64,000 nucleotides of DNA from NCBI RefSeq assembly GCF_008056315.1, contig NZ_VRKQ01000008.1, positions 1,010,957-1,074,956 of the forward strand, given 5' to 3'. Positions 34,958-43,368 of this stretch are shown in pieces. A program made the translations under genes and the position numbers. Position 1 is the stretch's first letter. Each line of letters opens with the position of its first letter. The stretch comes from Seonamhaeicola maritimus (GTDB taxonomy: Bacteria; Bacteroidota; Bacteroidia; Flavobacteriales; Flavobacteriaceae). The notes under the pieces are model-generated. The model did not search any database. It was not told the DNA's origin and saw only the letters and a list, made by a program, of their open reading frames with translations.

Positions 34958-36661
34958 ATGAAAAAGATATATAAACTCTTGGTGTTTTTTGGAATAACGG
35001 CTTTAATTTTGGCAGGTTGTTCTCAGAATAATGAAGATTATGAAGTGCCTTATGACGACTATTCAAGTTTTCAAACCTTTACTACGGGTGGAGATTTTGG
35101 AACCTTTAACAGAGCAATAAATGTAGATGATTATCTTACGTTTCATGATGTGTCGCAAAATGTGATAGATCATAAATGGACTATTCCAGAATCAGCGTGG
35201 TTCTTAAATGGCGATTTTACAAGAAATGATTCCGTTTACGATAATTTTATTATACAAACTTCTAGTAAAGTTTCTGAAGAGAAATTAATTAATGTATTGT
35301 TTAAAGAACCGGGTTTACATGAAGTTAAACTATTTAATATATTCAAACATGAAGTAGAAAATGCTGTAAATGTAAATGGAAAATGGGTAATTGATCAAGT
35401 TTTTAATATTGATGTTTTTGCAAGAACAAACCCAGCATGTAAGGTTTATAAATATGACTATAGTTTAGACCCAGATAACCCAACTTTGGTAGAGGTGTTA
35501 TCTTTAACAGAAGCGGAGATGCCATCAATTAATAATAAGAGTTCATGGCCAACAGTATCTATTGAAGCTGGTGAAGAATTAATGTTCGAAGATTTATCTA
35601 CAACTGGTGCACCTACATCAAGACGTTTTTATCTTGAGGGAGGAAAGCCAGAACAAAGTAATCAACAACAGGCTATAATAAAATATAATAAATTAGGAAA
35701 TTATACAGCTTGGATGGAGAGTATAAGAAGTGGTGCAGAGGTGCCATCATATACAGGTTCTAAATTAATACCTTTAAACATTGAAATAATACCTTCTACC
35801 AAACCTTTTGAAATAGGAGGAGGTGTTAATATGAACACAGATGGTGTAATTTCATTTGCAGTAACTGGAGAGGTTGAAACTTTAGTTAATGAAGAAGGTA
35901 ACTTTACAGTTCACGTTACAAATTCGGCTGCTGGTTTTGATCAGAATATCCCGGTAGCATCGGCTAAAATAAATGAAGATGATGCTACGGTAATTGAACT
36001 AACCTTAGCAGACCCTACTTTTAACACAGATGAAATAGAAATTTCATTTTCAGGTGGTAATATAGCATCAGTAGACTCAAGAACTTTATTAGATTTTGGA
36101 CCCAAACCGGTTAAAATTGATTTAGGTAATAGTATTCTTGTAAATTCTTGGGCCAGTTTTGAAACTGAAGATGCTAATTGGAAACGTGGGTTAGTTAAAG
36201 GTTATTGGGTAGGAAATAGTAATGATGATGGTTCTGGTGGTCAAGCTATACCAGTTTTTGGAAGAACTACTGAAATGGCTTCTGAAGGAGATGCAAGTAT
36301 GCGTTTTACATTCGATTTTTCAAAAAACATGAAGCTTCAAGGTTCTGATTTTTCAAAACCGAATGGTATACCAGCGGGAACATATCATATATCATATAAG
36401 GTTTATTTACCTGCAGGAAACACAATTAAGTCATTTAGGAATGCATTATTAGATCCATTTATGAATATGGTTTGGGATATTGAAAATGTTGAACGTGGCA
36501 AATGGGTAGAAATTAGTAGAGTTGAAACCATTGGAACTGATATTAGATCGGGAACTAGATTTGATTTAGCCATTGATACTGCAGCTAATCCTGGAGTATC
36601 TGGAGAACAAACCATGTATTTTGATGATTTAAAATGGATTCCACTAGATCCAAGATCATAA
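34958..36661 (+). CDS. Surface glycan-binding lipoprotein (SusE/F position)
   Basis: 567 residues, lipoprotein (LILAGC, Cys 21, then SQNNEDYE). I start at Met 34958 because it begins the signal peptide. The Met at 34931 lies inside susD. The N-terminal part holds PKD-like beta-sandwich segments (FNIDVFAR; GNYTAWMESI). The last about 180 residues, from NSWASFETEDANWKRG to MYFDDLKWIPLDP, look like a jelly-roll carbohydrate-binding module. Third gene of the SusCD transcript and followed by a terminator. No enzyme motifs are seen. Ligand unknown, probably the locus polysaccharide. Confidence 0.8.
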   Translation: MKKIYKLLVFFGITALILAGCSQNNEDYEVPYDDYSSFQTFTTGGDFGTFNRAINVDDYLTFHDVSQNVIDHKWTIPESAWFLNGDFTRNDSVYDNFIIQTSSKVSEEKLINVLFKEPGLHEVKLFNIFKHEVENAVNVNGKWVIDQVFNIDVFARTNPACKVYKYDYSLDPDNPTLVEVLSLTEAEMPSINNKSSWPTVSIEAGEELMFEDLSTTGAPTSRRFYLEGGKPEQSNQQQAIIKYNKLGNYTAWMESIRSGAEVPSYTGSKLIPLNIEIIPSTKPFEIGGGVNMNTDGVISFAVTGEVETLVNEEGNFTVHVTNSAAGFDQNIPVASAKINEDDATVIELTLADPTFNTDEIEISFSGGNIASVDSRTLLDFGPKPVKIDLGNSILVNSWASFETEDANWKRGLVKGYWVGNSNDDGSGGQAIPVFGRTTEMASEGDASMRFTFDFSKNMKLQGSDFSKPNGIPAGTYHISYKVYLPAGNTIKSFRNALLDPFMNMVWDIENVERGKWVEISRVETIGTDIRSGTRFDLAIDTAANPGVSGEQTMYFDDLKWIPLDPRS

Positions 36662-36676
36662 ATAATTGTTGTTTAT

Positions 36677-36712
36677 AAAAAAGGTTGTTCTTCTAAAAGA
36701 ACAACCTTTTTT
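36677..36712 (+). terminator. Strong Rho-independent terminator after the SusCD operon
   Basis: A 12-plus-base stem (AAGGTTGTTCTT paired with AAGAACAACCTT) with a 4-base loop and flanking A and T runs, 16 bases after the stop at 36661. The symmetrical A/T arms make it usable on both strands, but only plus-strand genes are near. Confidence 0.9.
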
Positions 36713-36727
36713 GTTAGTAATCACTTT

Positions 36728-36750
36728 TAAACCATATGTTATACTTTTAG
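36728..36750 (+). promoter_or_regulatory. Shared upstream motif (copy 3)
   Basis: TAAACC, about 9 bases, then TACTTTTAG, 88 bases before the start at 36838. Similar to copies at 11793 and 23952, though the distance to the gene differs. Confidence 0.25.
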
Positions 36751-36837
36751 CAGCATTTGGTAATAACAGATTAACAAAAAAAGATAATATTTGTAATTCA
36801 AGATATAACACTAGAAAAGTAAAATCAATTAATTAAA

Positions 36838-38388
36838 ATGAAAAAACTATCATTACTTCTATTGAGCGCATTATTTATAGTGAGTTGTGCTAAAACAAAA
36901 AAAAAGGAACCTGTACAAGAAGAAAAGGCTAAGAACCCAAATATTGTTGTCATTTATTTAGATGACCTTGGATATGGAGATTTAAGCTCATACGGTGCTA
37001 CAGAAATAAGTACGCCTAATATTGATGCTCTTGCTAACGGAGGGGTTAAATTTACTAACGGTTATGCTTCATCTGCTACTTGTACTCCTAGTAGATATGC
37101 TTTACTAACCGGAATGTATCCATGGAAAAACACGAGTGCTAAAATATTACCAGGTACGGCACCTTTAATTATTAGTACAGAACAACAAACCTTACCTAAG
37201 CTTCTTAAAAAGGAAGGTTACGATACAGCTATAGTTGGAAAATGGCATTTAGGTTTGGGATCAGGAAATGTTAACTGGAATGAAAAGGTAACTCCTGGTC
37301 CAAATGAAGTTGGTTTTGATGAATCTTATATCCTTGCAGCTACACAAGATCGTGTTCCAACCGTTTATATTAAAGATGGGTATGTGGTAAATTTAGATCC
37401 TAATGATCCTATTGAAGTAGATTATAAAAACAATTTTGAAGGACAACCAACAGGTAAAGACAATCCAGAGTTGTTAACTATGAAATGGCATCATGGTCAT
37501 AATAGCAGTATTGTAAATGGTATTCCTAGAATTGGATTTATGAAAGGTGGAGACGCTGCTAAATGGAGTGATGTTGATATGGCAGATCATTTTTTAGAAA
37601 AGGCGCAAGCTTATGTGAAGAGTCATAAAGAAAAGCCATTTTTCTTATACTATGCTATGCAACAACCACATGTACCACGTACGCCTCATCCTCGTTTTGT
37701 TGGTAAAACTAATTTAGGACCTAGAGGAGATGTAATTGTTGAAGCAGATTGGTGTATAGGTGAGTTTGTTAAGACTTTAGAAGAAGAAGGAGTATTAGAT
37801 AATACCTTAATTATTTTCTCTAGTGATAACGGACCTGTATTAAATGATGGTTATTATGACGATTCAGATACTAAAAACGGAGAGCATACACCAGCAGGCG
37901 TTTTAAGAGGTGGTAAGTACAGTTTATTTGAAGCTGGTACAAGAATGCCATTTATCACATACTGGAAAGGTCAAATACAACCAGGAGTTTCAGATGCTTT
38001 AGTATGTCAAATGGATTTATTAGCATCAGTGGCTAAATTAGTAGGTACTGAAGATAAAAGTACTGATAGTCAAGAATTATTGGATGCCTTTTTAGGCAAA
38101 AGTGAGAAAGGTCGTGAAGACTTAATCCTCGAAGCAACCTCTAGAACCGCTTTACGTAGTGGAGATTGGTTGTATATTCCATCTTACGGAGGTAAACCAT
38201 TAAATACACAAGTTAATATTGAAGTTGGTAATAGTGATGTACCATTGTTATATAACTTGAAGAACGATTTAAGTCAACAAAACAGCGTTGCTGAGTCTAA
38301 CCCAGAAAAACTTAAAGAGATGCATAATAAATTTATTGCATTAAGAGGGGAAAACTATAAAAAGATTCAAAAGTTAGAGTTGAAATAA
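36838..38388 (+). CDS. S1 family sulfatase, galactosamine/galactose-6-sulfatase-like lipoprotein
   Basis: 516 residues, lipoprotein (LFIVSC, Cys 17). YLDDLGYGDLSSYG metal site, CTPSR with catalytic Cys 82, GKWHLGLG, SSDNGPV, and LFEAGTRMPFITYW are textbook. A long insert (about residues 160-235, with VGFDESYILAATQDRVPTVY and MKWHHGHNSSIVNG) resembles the galactose/galactosamine-6-sulfatase-like S1 branch. Lambda-carrageenan carries a 6-sulfate, so this is a candidate for it (inference). It is an isolated transcript between two terminators. Confidence 0.9.
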   Translation: MKKLSLLLLSALFIVSCAKTKKKEPVQEEKAKNPNIVVIYLDDLGYGDLSSYGATEISTPNIDALANGGVKFTNGYASSATCTPSRYALLTGMYPWKNTSAKILPGTAPLIISTEQQTLPKLLKKEGYDTAIVGKWHLGLGSGNVNWNEKVTPGPNEVGFDESYILAATQDRVPTVYIKDGYVVNLDPNDPIEVDYKNNFEGQPTGKDNPELLTMKWHHGHNSSIVNGIPRIGFMKGGDAAKWSDVDMADHFLEKAQAYVKSHKEKPFFLYYAMQQPHVPRTPHPRFVGKTNLGPRGDVIVEADWCIGEFVKTLEEEGVLDNTLIIFSSDNGPVLNDGYYDDSDTKNGEHTPAGVLRGGKYSLFEAGTRMPFITYWKGQIQPGVSDALVCQMDLLASVAKLVGTEDKSTDSQELLDAFLGKSEKGREDLILEATSRTALRSGDWLYIPSYGGKPLNTQVNIEVGNSDVPLLYNLKNDLSQQNSVAESNPEKLKEMHNKFIALRGENYKKIQKLELK

Positions 38389-38424
38389 GAATATCTAAAT
38401 GTGGGATGTAATTCCCATACTCTG

Positions 38425-38461
38425 AAAAACAAAAGCCTAATAATATTAGGCTTTTGTTTTT
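38425..38461 (+). terminator. Rho-independent terminator
   Basis: A long near-perfect inverted repeat centred on AAAGCCTAA and TTAGGCTTT, with A and T arms, 37 bases after the sulfatase stop. It probably closes that single-gene transcript. Confidence 0.88.
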
Positions 38462-38580
38462 GTCTTTCTAAAATCATATCTGAAAAGTAATAATCATATT
38501 TATTATAGTCATTCAAAAAAGAGTGGTTAATTCTCAAGAATATAAACTAAATTAGAGCTTTAAATTAAAAAATTGATTAA

Positions 38581-39540
38581 ATGAGATTTAAACATTTTCT
38601 GTTGTTCTTGCTTACTATAATTATAAGCAGTTCATGCGAAGGGTTTGCAAAGAAAAAAATTAAGGTATTAATTATAGACGGCCAAAATAATCATGCAGTA
38701 TGGCCAAAATCAACTATAATGATGCGTCAGTACCTTGAAGAAACAGGAATGTTTAAAGTTGATATTGCAAGAACTAAGTATTTAACCAATAGCAAGCGGG
38801 AAGCAAAATATTTGTCATTAGCTAAAGTAGAGGAAGGTATTGAAACTGATCCTGCAATTACAGATCCTGATTTTAAACCAAATTTTTCTAAATATGATGT
38901 TATCATTTCAAATTTTGGTTGGCGAGCTGCTCCATGGCCCAAGGAAACGCAAACCGAATTTGATTTGTATTTAAAGAAAGGTGGTGGATTTGTGTCTGTT
39001 CATGCAGCTGATAATTGTTTCCCCGAATGGAAAGAATATAATAGAGCCATTGGTATAGGTGGTTGGGATAGAAATGAGAAACACGGGTCTTACTTATATG
39101 TTGATAATGAAGGCAATGTAATCAAAGATGATTCTAAAGGTTACGGTGGCGCACATGGTCCTAAGGAAGAATTTATAGTTTCCATGTATAATCAAGAGCA
39201 TCCTATTAGCCAAGGAATTCCTAAGGAATGGATGCATACTTTTGATGAATGTTATGCCAAACTTAGAGGACCAGCTGAAGAGGTTACTATTCTTGGAACT
39301 GCTATGAGCACCAAGTCAAATAGGGCAGAACCAATGCTCATGACAATTGATTATCATAAAGGACGCGTATTTCATACTACATTGGGGCATGATACTAGAG
39401 CCTTCGAGTGTGTTGGTTTTATTACAACACTATTAAGGGGAACAGAATGGGCTGCAACCGGTAAGGTGACAATAGAAATACCTAAAGATTTTCCAAATGC
39501 CAATATGGTGTCAGCAAGGGAATTTAAGTTGAAACAATAG
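38581..39540 (+). CDS. ThuA-like domain lipoprotein
   Basis: 319 residues, lipoprotein signal (IIISSSCE, Cys 19). ThuA/glutamine-amidotransferase-like fold: KVLIIDGQNNHAVWP at the start, YDVIISNFGWRAAPWP, GGGFVSVHAADNCFP, and the ending GRVFHTTLGHDTRAFE. ThuA-like proteins recur in sugar loci of Bacteroidota, often fused or next to oxidoreductases or cytochrome domains, without an agreed activity. It converges with the AraC gene and overlaps it by 17 bases at the 3' ends. Confidence 0.85.
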   Translation: MRFKHFLLFLLTIIISSSCEGFAKKKIKVLIIDGQNNHAVWPKSTIMMRQYLEETGMFKVDIARTKYLTNSKREAKYLSLAKVEEGIETDPAITDPDFKPNFSKYDVIISNFGWRAAPWPKETQTEFDLYLKKGGGFVSVHAADNCFPEWKEYNRAIGIGGWDRNEKHGSYLYVDNEGNVIKDDSKGYGGAHGPKEEFIVSMYNQEHPISQGIPKEWMHTFDECYAKLRGPAEEVTILGTAMSTKSNRAEPMLMTIDYHKGRVFHTTLGHDTRAFECVGFITTLLRGTEWAATGKVTIEIPKDFPNANMVSAREFKLKQ

Positions 39541-40390
39541 GAATCCTTTGATAAGCTTTCCGGAATTTAGAGGGAGACATTCCCATATGTTTTTGAAACT
39601 GCCTATGGAAAAAGGTTAAATTATTATACCCTGTTTTATATCCAATTTCAGATACTGATAAGTCGGTATCAATAAGCATTTTACTAGCAATACTAACCTT
39701 GTATTCATTCAAGAAAGAGAAGAATGACGTGTTGAAAGTCTTTTTAAAAAACCTACAAAAAGTATCATTACTCATAGAAACTTCATTTGCAATATTACTT
39801 AAAGTTATTTTGTCTAAATGATACTCTTTTAGGTAGTTATAAATTGAATTAATACGTTCGCTTTCTTTTGAAGATAGGCTCTCTGAAAAACTAGAACCTG
39901 CCAATAATTCAAATTCATTGGTCAAAGCCAATTTTTGTAAAATTTGTAAAAAGAGGATTAAGCGTTCAAAGGATTGGGCTTCTACCAATTTAACCAAATT
40001 TTGCTTTATTTCCTTAGCGAAGGATTTATTAAACTTGACACCTCGTTGCGAACGCTTTAAGAGCTCATGAATATGCTGCACTTCTTTCTTGTCTAACCAA
40101 TTATGTAAAAGGTCTTCATTCCATTGGATAATGATACACTCAACGTCTTCAGTCTGTTCACCAATGGTTTTCCAACAATGTGGAAGATTGGCACCTACCA
40201 TGACCAAATCGTCATTTTCAAAAGTATCCATGTTATTACCTACATATCGAATTCCGGTACTCTTTATAATATAGGTTAATTCATATTCTTTATGAAAATG
40301 CCATGCAGCAGGAAATTCCTTGTCTTCAAAGAGGGAAACCCTAAATGAGCTTCCAGGAGAGTTTCTAATATCATGATATCTCGCTTTCAT
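39524..40390 (-). CDS. AraC-family transcriptional regulator
   Basis: 288 residues, cytoplasmic. The N-terminal cupin sensor is about 15-150 (PAAWHFHKEYELTYIIKSTG, MVGANLPHCW). The C-terminal double helix-turn-helix is about 190-285 (LSNIANEVSMSNDTFCRFFKK and VSEIGYKTGYNNLTFFHRQF). It is divergent from the enolase operon, with 175 bases between starts containing a 12-base palindrome and a -7 box. It likely senses a sugar released by the pathway and controls that operon and perhaps the SusCD unit. AraC regulators are known in carrageenan loci. Confidence 0.92.
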   Translation of the reverse strand: MKARYHDIRNSPGSSFRVSLFEDKEFPAAWHFHKEYELTYIIKSTGIRYVGNNMDTFENDDLVMVGANLPHCWKTIGEQTEDVECIIIQWNEDLLHNWLDKKEVQHIHELLKRSQRGVKFNKSFAKEIKQNLVKLVEAQSFERLILFLQILQKLALTNEFELLAGSSFSESLSSKESERINSIYNYLKEYHLDKITLSNIANEVSMSNDTFCRFFKKTFNTSFFSFLNEYKVSIASKMLIDTDLSVSEIGYKTGYNNLTFFHRQFQKHMGMSPSKFRKAYQRIPIVST

Positions 40391-40472
40391 TTAAGACAAT
40401 TTTGGTTAAAAGTATATGTTTTTGGAAAATTTAAAAGTCAATTTAAGTAAAATTACCAAAATAGTGTATAAA

Positions 40473-40484
40473 AATAGCGCTATT
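40473..40484. promoter_or_regulatory. Perfect palindrome, candidate operator
   Basis: AATAGCGCTATT, a perfect 12-base palindrome with a GC core in very AT-rich surroundings, 28 bases upstream of the -7 box at 40512. Its position would overlap the -33 region of the catabolic operon. Palindromes of this kind suit LacI- or GntR-type dimers more than AraC sites. Confidence 0.4.
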
Positions 40485-40511
40485 GTGGAAATCATCCAAC
40501 GCTTTAATCAA

Positions 40512-40519
40512 TAAATTTG
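40512..40519 (+). promoter_or_regulatory. Bacteroidota-type -7 box of the catabolic operon
   Basis: TAAATTTG matches TAnnTTTG exactly, 46 bases before the enolase-family start at 40566. The nearest TTG upstream is 26 bases away, longer than usual, so an activator may be needed. Confidence 0.5.
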
Positions 40520-40565
40520 TAAAGACAGATTTAACTGATCCATTAATATTAAAAAGAAATATAAT

Positions 40566-41654
40566 ATGTCTAAAGACATTGTAATTAGGGATGCTAAGAT
40601 ATACAAGACGGCTACAACACTAAAAAAGCCCATATCTGACGCTACCCATACGCTTACAGAAATATCATTTTTAGTGCTTAGAATCCAGCTGGAAAATGGT
40701 GTTATTGGAGAGTCCTATTTATTATCATTTCAATATTCCCCCAACGCTATTGTAGGTGCTCTAAAAGATGTCATCCCTCATATTATTGGTCATAAAACCA
40801 ATGAAATTGGCATGGTGTATGATAAATTGGACCAGTTAGGAGAATATTTTGGTAATCAAGGTATTAATAGGTGGGCACAAGCAGCTGTAAATATTGCCAT
40901 GTGGGACGCTTGGGGAAAAACACTTGGTCAACCTGTTCAAGATATTTTAGGCGTTTGCAAGGAAAAGGTGTCTATTTATGGGAGTGGTGGTTGGATTTCA
41001 TATACTATTGATGAACTTATAGAAGAGGTAACCGATTATGCCAACCGCGGATTTAAAGCTGTAAAAATAAAAGTTGGCTCGCCCAAAGTAAGTACAGATG
41101 TAGAGCGTTTACGTTTAGTACGTGAGGCTGTTGGGGAAAAGGTTGATATTATGATGGATGCCAACCAGGGCATGGATTTACCATCAGCCATGAAATTATC
41201 CAGACAAGCAAAAGAATTAAATATAAACTGGTTTGAAGAACCTGTAAATCACCAAAATTTCCAAGCTTTTGAAATTCTTAAAAATCAAGCAGGCATCTCA
41301 TTGGCTATGGGAGAACGTGAATACGATACACTACCATTAAGGGAGCTGGCTAGTAGGAACGCATTAGATATTTGGCAACCCGATATTTTAAGAATTGGTG
41401 GGGTGGAAAAATGGCGTGAAAGTGCTGCTTTGGCACAAAGTTTCAATTTACCAGTATTGCCACATTATTATAAAGACTATGATGTGCCTTTATTGTGCAC
41501 CATCTCCAATGGCGTGGGTGCAGAATCTTTTGATTGGGTAGACCCGTTAATTGATAACCCGATGGTGATTCAAAATGGATTCGCAAAACCACATAATTTA
41601 CCTGGTTGGGGATTCAATTTTATTGAAGATAAATTAACCGAAATCAAGTTATAA
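40566..41654 (+). CDS. Enolase-superfamily sugar-acid dehydratase or cycloisomerase
   Basis: 362 residues, cytoplasmic, mandelate-racemase subgroup. KxK bases at Lys 167 and Lys 169 (KIKVG). Metal ligands are Asp 198 (MMDAN), Glu 224 (WFEEP) and Glu 250 (MGERE). The Asp 273/His 300 pair (WQPD and LPHYY) completes the set. This chemistry dehydrates sugar acids such as L-fuconate or L-galactonate. The same fold gives 3,6-anhydrogalactonate cycloisomerase in agar and carrageenan pathways. With aldo-keto reductase, SDR and FucP-like genes next to it, either reading is possible. The GH117 gene favours the anhydro-sugar option, the GH29 pair the fucose/L-galactose option. First gene of the operon; the next ATG follows its stop directly. 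Confidence 0.82.
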   Translation: MSKDIVIRDAKIYKTATTLKKPISDATHTLTEISFLVLRIQLENGVIGESYLLSFQYSPNAIVGALKDVIPHIIGHKTNEIGMVYDKLDQLGEYFGNQGINRWAQAAVNIAMWDAWGKTLGQPVQDILGVCKEKVSIYGSGGWISYTIDELIEEVTDYANRGFKAVKIKVGSPKVSTDVERLRLVREAVGEKVDIMMDANQGMDLPSAMKLSRQAKELNINWFEEPVNHQNFQAFEILKNQAGISLAMGEREYDTLPLRELASRNALDIWQPDILRIGGVEKWRESAALAQSFNLPVLPHYYKDYDVPLLCTISNGVGAESFDWVDPLIDNPMVIQNGFAKPHNLPGWGFNFIEDKLTEIKL

Positions 41655-42416
41655 ATGAGTTTAGAAGTTTTTTCGTTAAAAAATAAATTAGCTCTAGTTA
41701 CTGGAGGAGGTACTGGAATTGGCCTGGGTATAGCAAAGGCTTTTGTTGAAACTGGGGCTAAAGTAGTCATTACTGGTAGAAGAGAATCCGTTTTGCAAGA
41801 AGCAGTAAAAGAATTAGGTGATAATGCATATTACCGCGTAAATGATATTACGGACAGAGCTTCTATTCCAGCATTAGTTGAAGATATTGAGAATAATATG
41901 GGCGGTATTGATATTCTAGTTAATAATGCTGGGATACACCACAAGGCGTGGGCTCAAGATACAACCGATGATGATTTTGAACGCGTCATTCAAACCAACC
42001 TAATAAGTGTGTTTGCTCTAACAAGAGAATGCGCAAAAAAAATGATTGAACGTAAAAGGGGATCTGTGATTATGATAGGTTCTATGGCTGGTTTATTCGG
42101 GATTGATAGGGTAATTGCTTATAGTGCTTCAAAAACAGCGTTAACTGGGTTGGTGAATAGTTTAACAACAGAATACGCTAAAGATAATGTGAGAGTTAAT
42201 GCAATTGCACCGGGTTGGATTACTTCAAATATGTTTATAAATGCAGTTAATAAAGACCAAGCACGTAAAGAACAAATAACCAACAGAATTGCTATGGATC
42301 ATTTCGGTACAACCGAAGATATAGGCAATGCAGCGGTATTTCTAAGTTCTGAAGGTGCTAAATATATAACAGGTGTTATTTTACCAGTTGATGGTGGAGC
42401 AACAGTGAATTTTTAG
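41655..42416 (+). CDS. Short-chain dehydrogenase/reductase
   Basis: 253 residues, classical SDR. Cofactor motif TGGGTGIGLGIA (16-27), NNAG (90-93), and catalytic Ser 143, Tyr 156 and Lys 160 (YSASK). It ends in YITGVILPVDGGATVNF. Similar to gluconate-5-dehydrogenase and 2-keto-3-deoxy-fuconate dehydrogenase types. In an oxidative L-fucose-like pathway it would oxidize the 2-keto-3-deoxy acid made by the enolase-family enzyme. It follows that gene with no gap, so they are coupled. Confidence 0.88.
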   Translation: MSLEVFSLKNKLALVTGGGTGIGLGIAKAFVETGAKVVITGRRESVLQEAVKELGDNAYYRVNDITDRASIPALVEDIENNMGGIDILVNNAGIHHKAWAQDTTDDDFERVIQTNLISVFALTRECAKKMIERKRGSVIMIGSMAGLFGIDRVIAYSASKTALTGLVNSLTTEYAKDNVRVNAIAPGWITSNMFINAVNKDQARKEQITNRIAMDHFGTTEDIGNAAVFLSSEGAKYITGVILPVDGGATVNF

Positions 42417-42425
42417 AAAAAGTAA

Positions 42426-43364
42426 ATGAAAAAGCCAACTTATATAACAGGTGACCATTCTATAAGTCCAGCATTTGATAATAAAAGTCGATTAGTTTAT
42501 GGAACTTCAGGATTAGGTGGCGTTTGGGGAAAAGTCGAGCAAAGAGATTCTATTGATGCCTTATTGTACGCTTTTGAGAATGGCATTTCTGCTTTAGATA
42601 CTGCCCCATCTTATGCTAATGCTGAATATTACGTAGGTATGGCACTTAGAGAATGGAAAGGGGCAAAACCTTTTGTAAGTACCAAAATAGGGAGATTAAA
42701 GGGTAAAGATGCTTTTGAAACTAAACTAGATTATAGTACCGATGGCATGAAGCGAAGTCTAGACAATAGTTTAAAAACCTTAGGTTTAGATAAAATAGAT
42801 TTACTGTTTTTGCACGAACCTCAATTGGTTCCAATGGAAAATATAGAGGAGGTTTTAAACACTTTAAAACGTTTTAAAGTTGAAGGATTAGTAAGTTCAT
42901 TAGGAGTGGGCGGTAATCCTTCAGAGGTATTTACGCCATACATAATTAAAGAGAATTTTGATGTTGTATCAGGGTTTTTGCATATGGATGCTTGTAATTT
43001 ATCAGCGTTTAATGGTGAAATTCAAAGTTATCAAAAAGAAGGTATTGCTTATTATGCAGCTTCTGCACTACATTTTGCGTTATTAGGAAATCGTTATGAA
43101 AAGTATAAAAGTGAAGGTGTTGATGGCGAATGGATAAGGCAATTAGATTTAGAAAATGCTATTAGGGTAAAAGCGGTGGCAGACAAGTATGATATGCCCT
43201 TAGCAACATTGTCTCAGCGTTACCTGTTCTCAATTAAAGAAGCAGACAGAGTTGTAATGGGAGCAAGAACACCGGCTCAGATTAAATCAACGATAGACGA
43301 CTGGAAAGCTGGGAAATTATCAGAAGAACTATTTAATGAAGTAACAGATTGTATTCTAACATAA
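42426..43364 (+). CDS. Aldo-keto reductase, L-fucose/L-galactose dehydrogenase-like
   Basis: 312 residues, cytoplasmic. Catalytic tetrad Asp 58, Tyr 63, Lys 87 and His 130 (LDTAPSY, STKIG, LFLHEPQ). The family of D-threo-aldose 1-dehydrogenases includes enzymes oxidizing L-fucose and L-galactose to lactones. This is the likely first oxidation step of the operon. No lactonase gene is visible in the window, so the lactone would open spontaneously or by an enzyme elsewhere. Confidence 0.82.
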   Translation: MKKPTYITGDHSISPAFDNKSRLVYGTSGLGGVWGKVEQRDSIDALLYAFENGISALDTAPSYANAEYYVGMALREWKGAKPFVSTKIGRLKGKDAFETKLDYSTDGMKRSLDNSLKTLGLDKIDLLFLHEPQLVPMENIEEVLNTLKRFKVEGLVSSLGVGGNPSEVFTPYIIKENFDVVSGFLHMDACNLSAFNGEIQSYQKEGIAYYAASALHFALLGNRYEKYKSEGVDGEWIRQLDLENAIRVKAVADKYDMPLATLSQRYLFSIKEADRVVMGARTPAQIKSTIDDWKAGKLSEELFNEVTDCILT

Positions 43365-43368
43365 TAAG

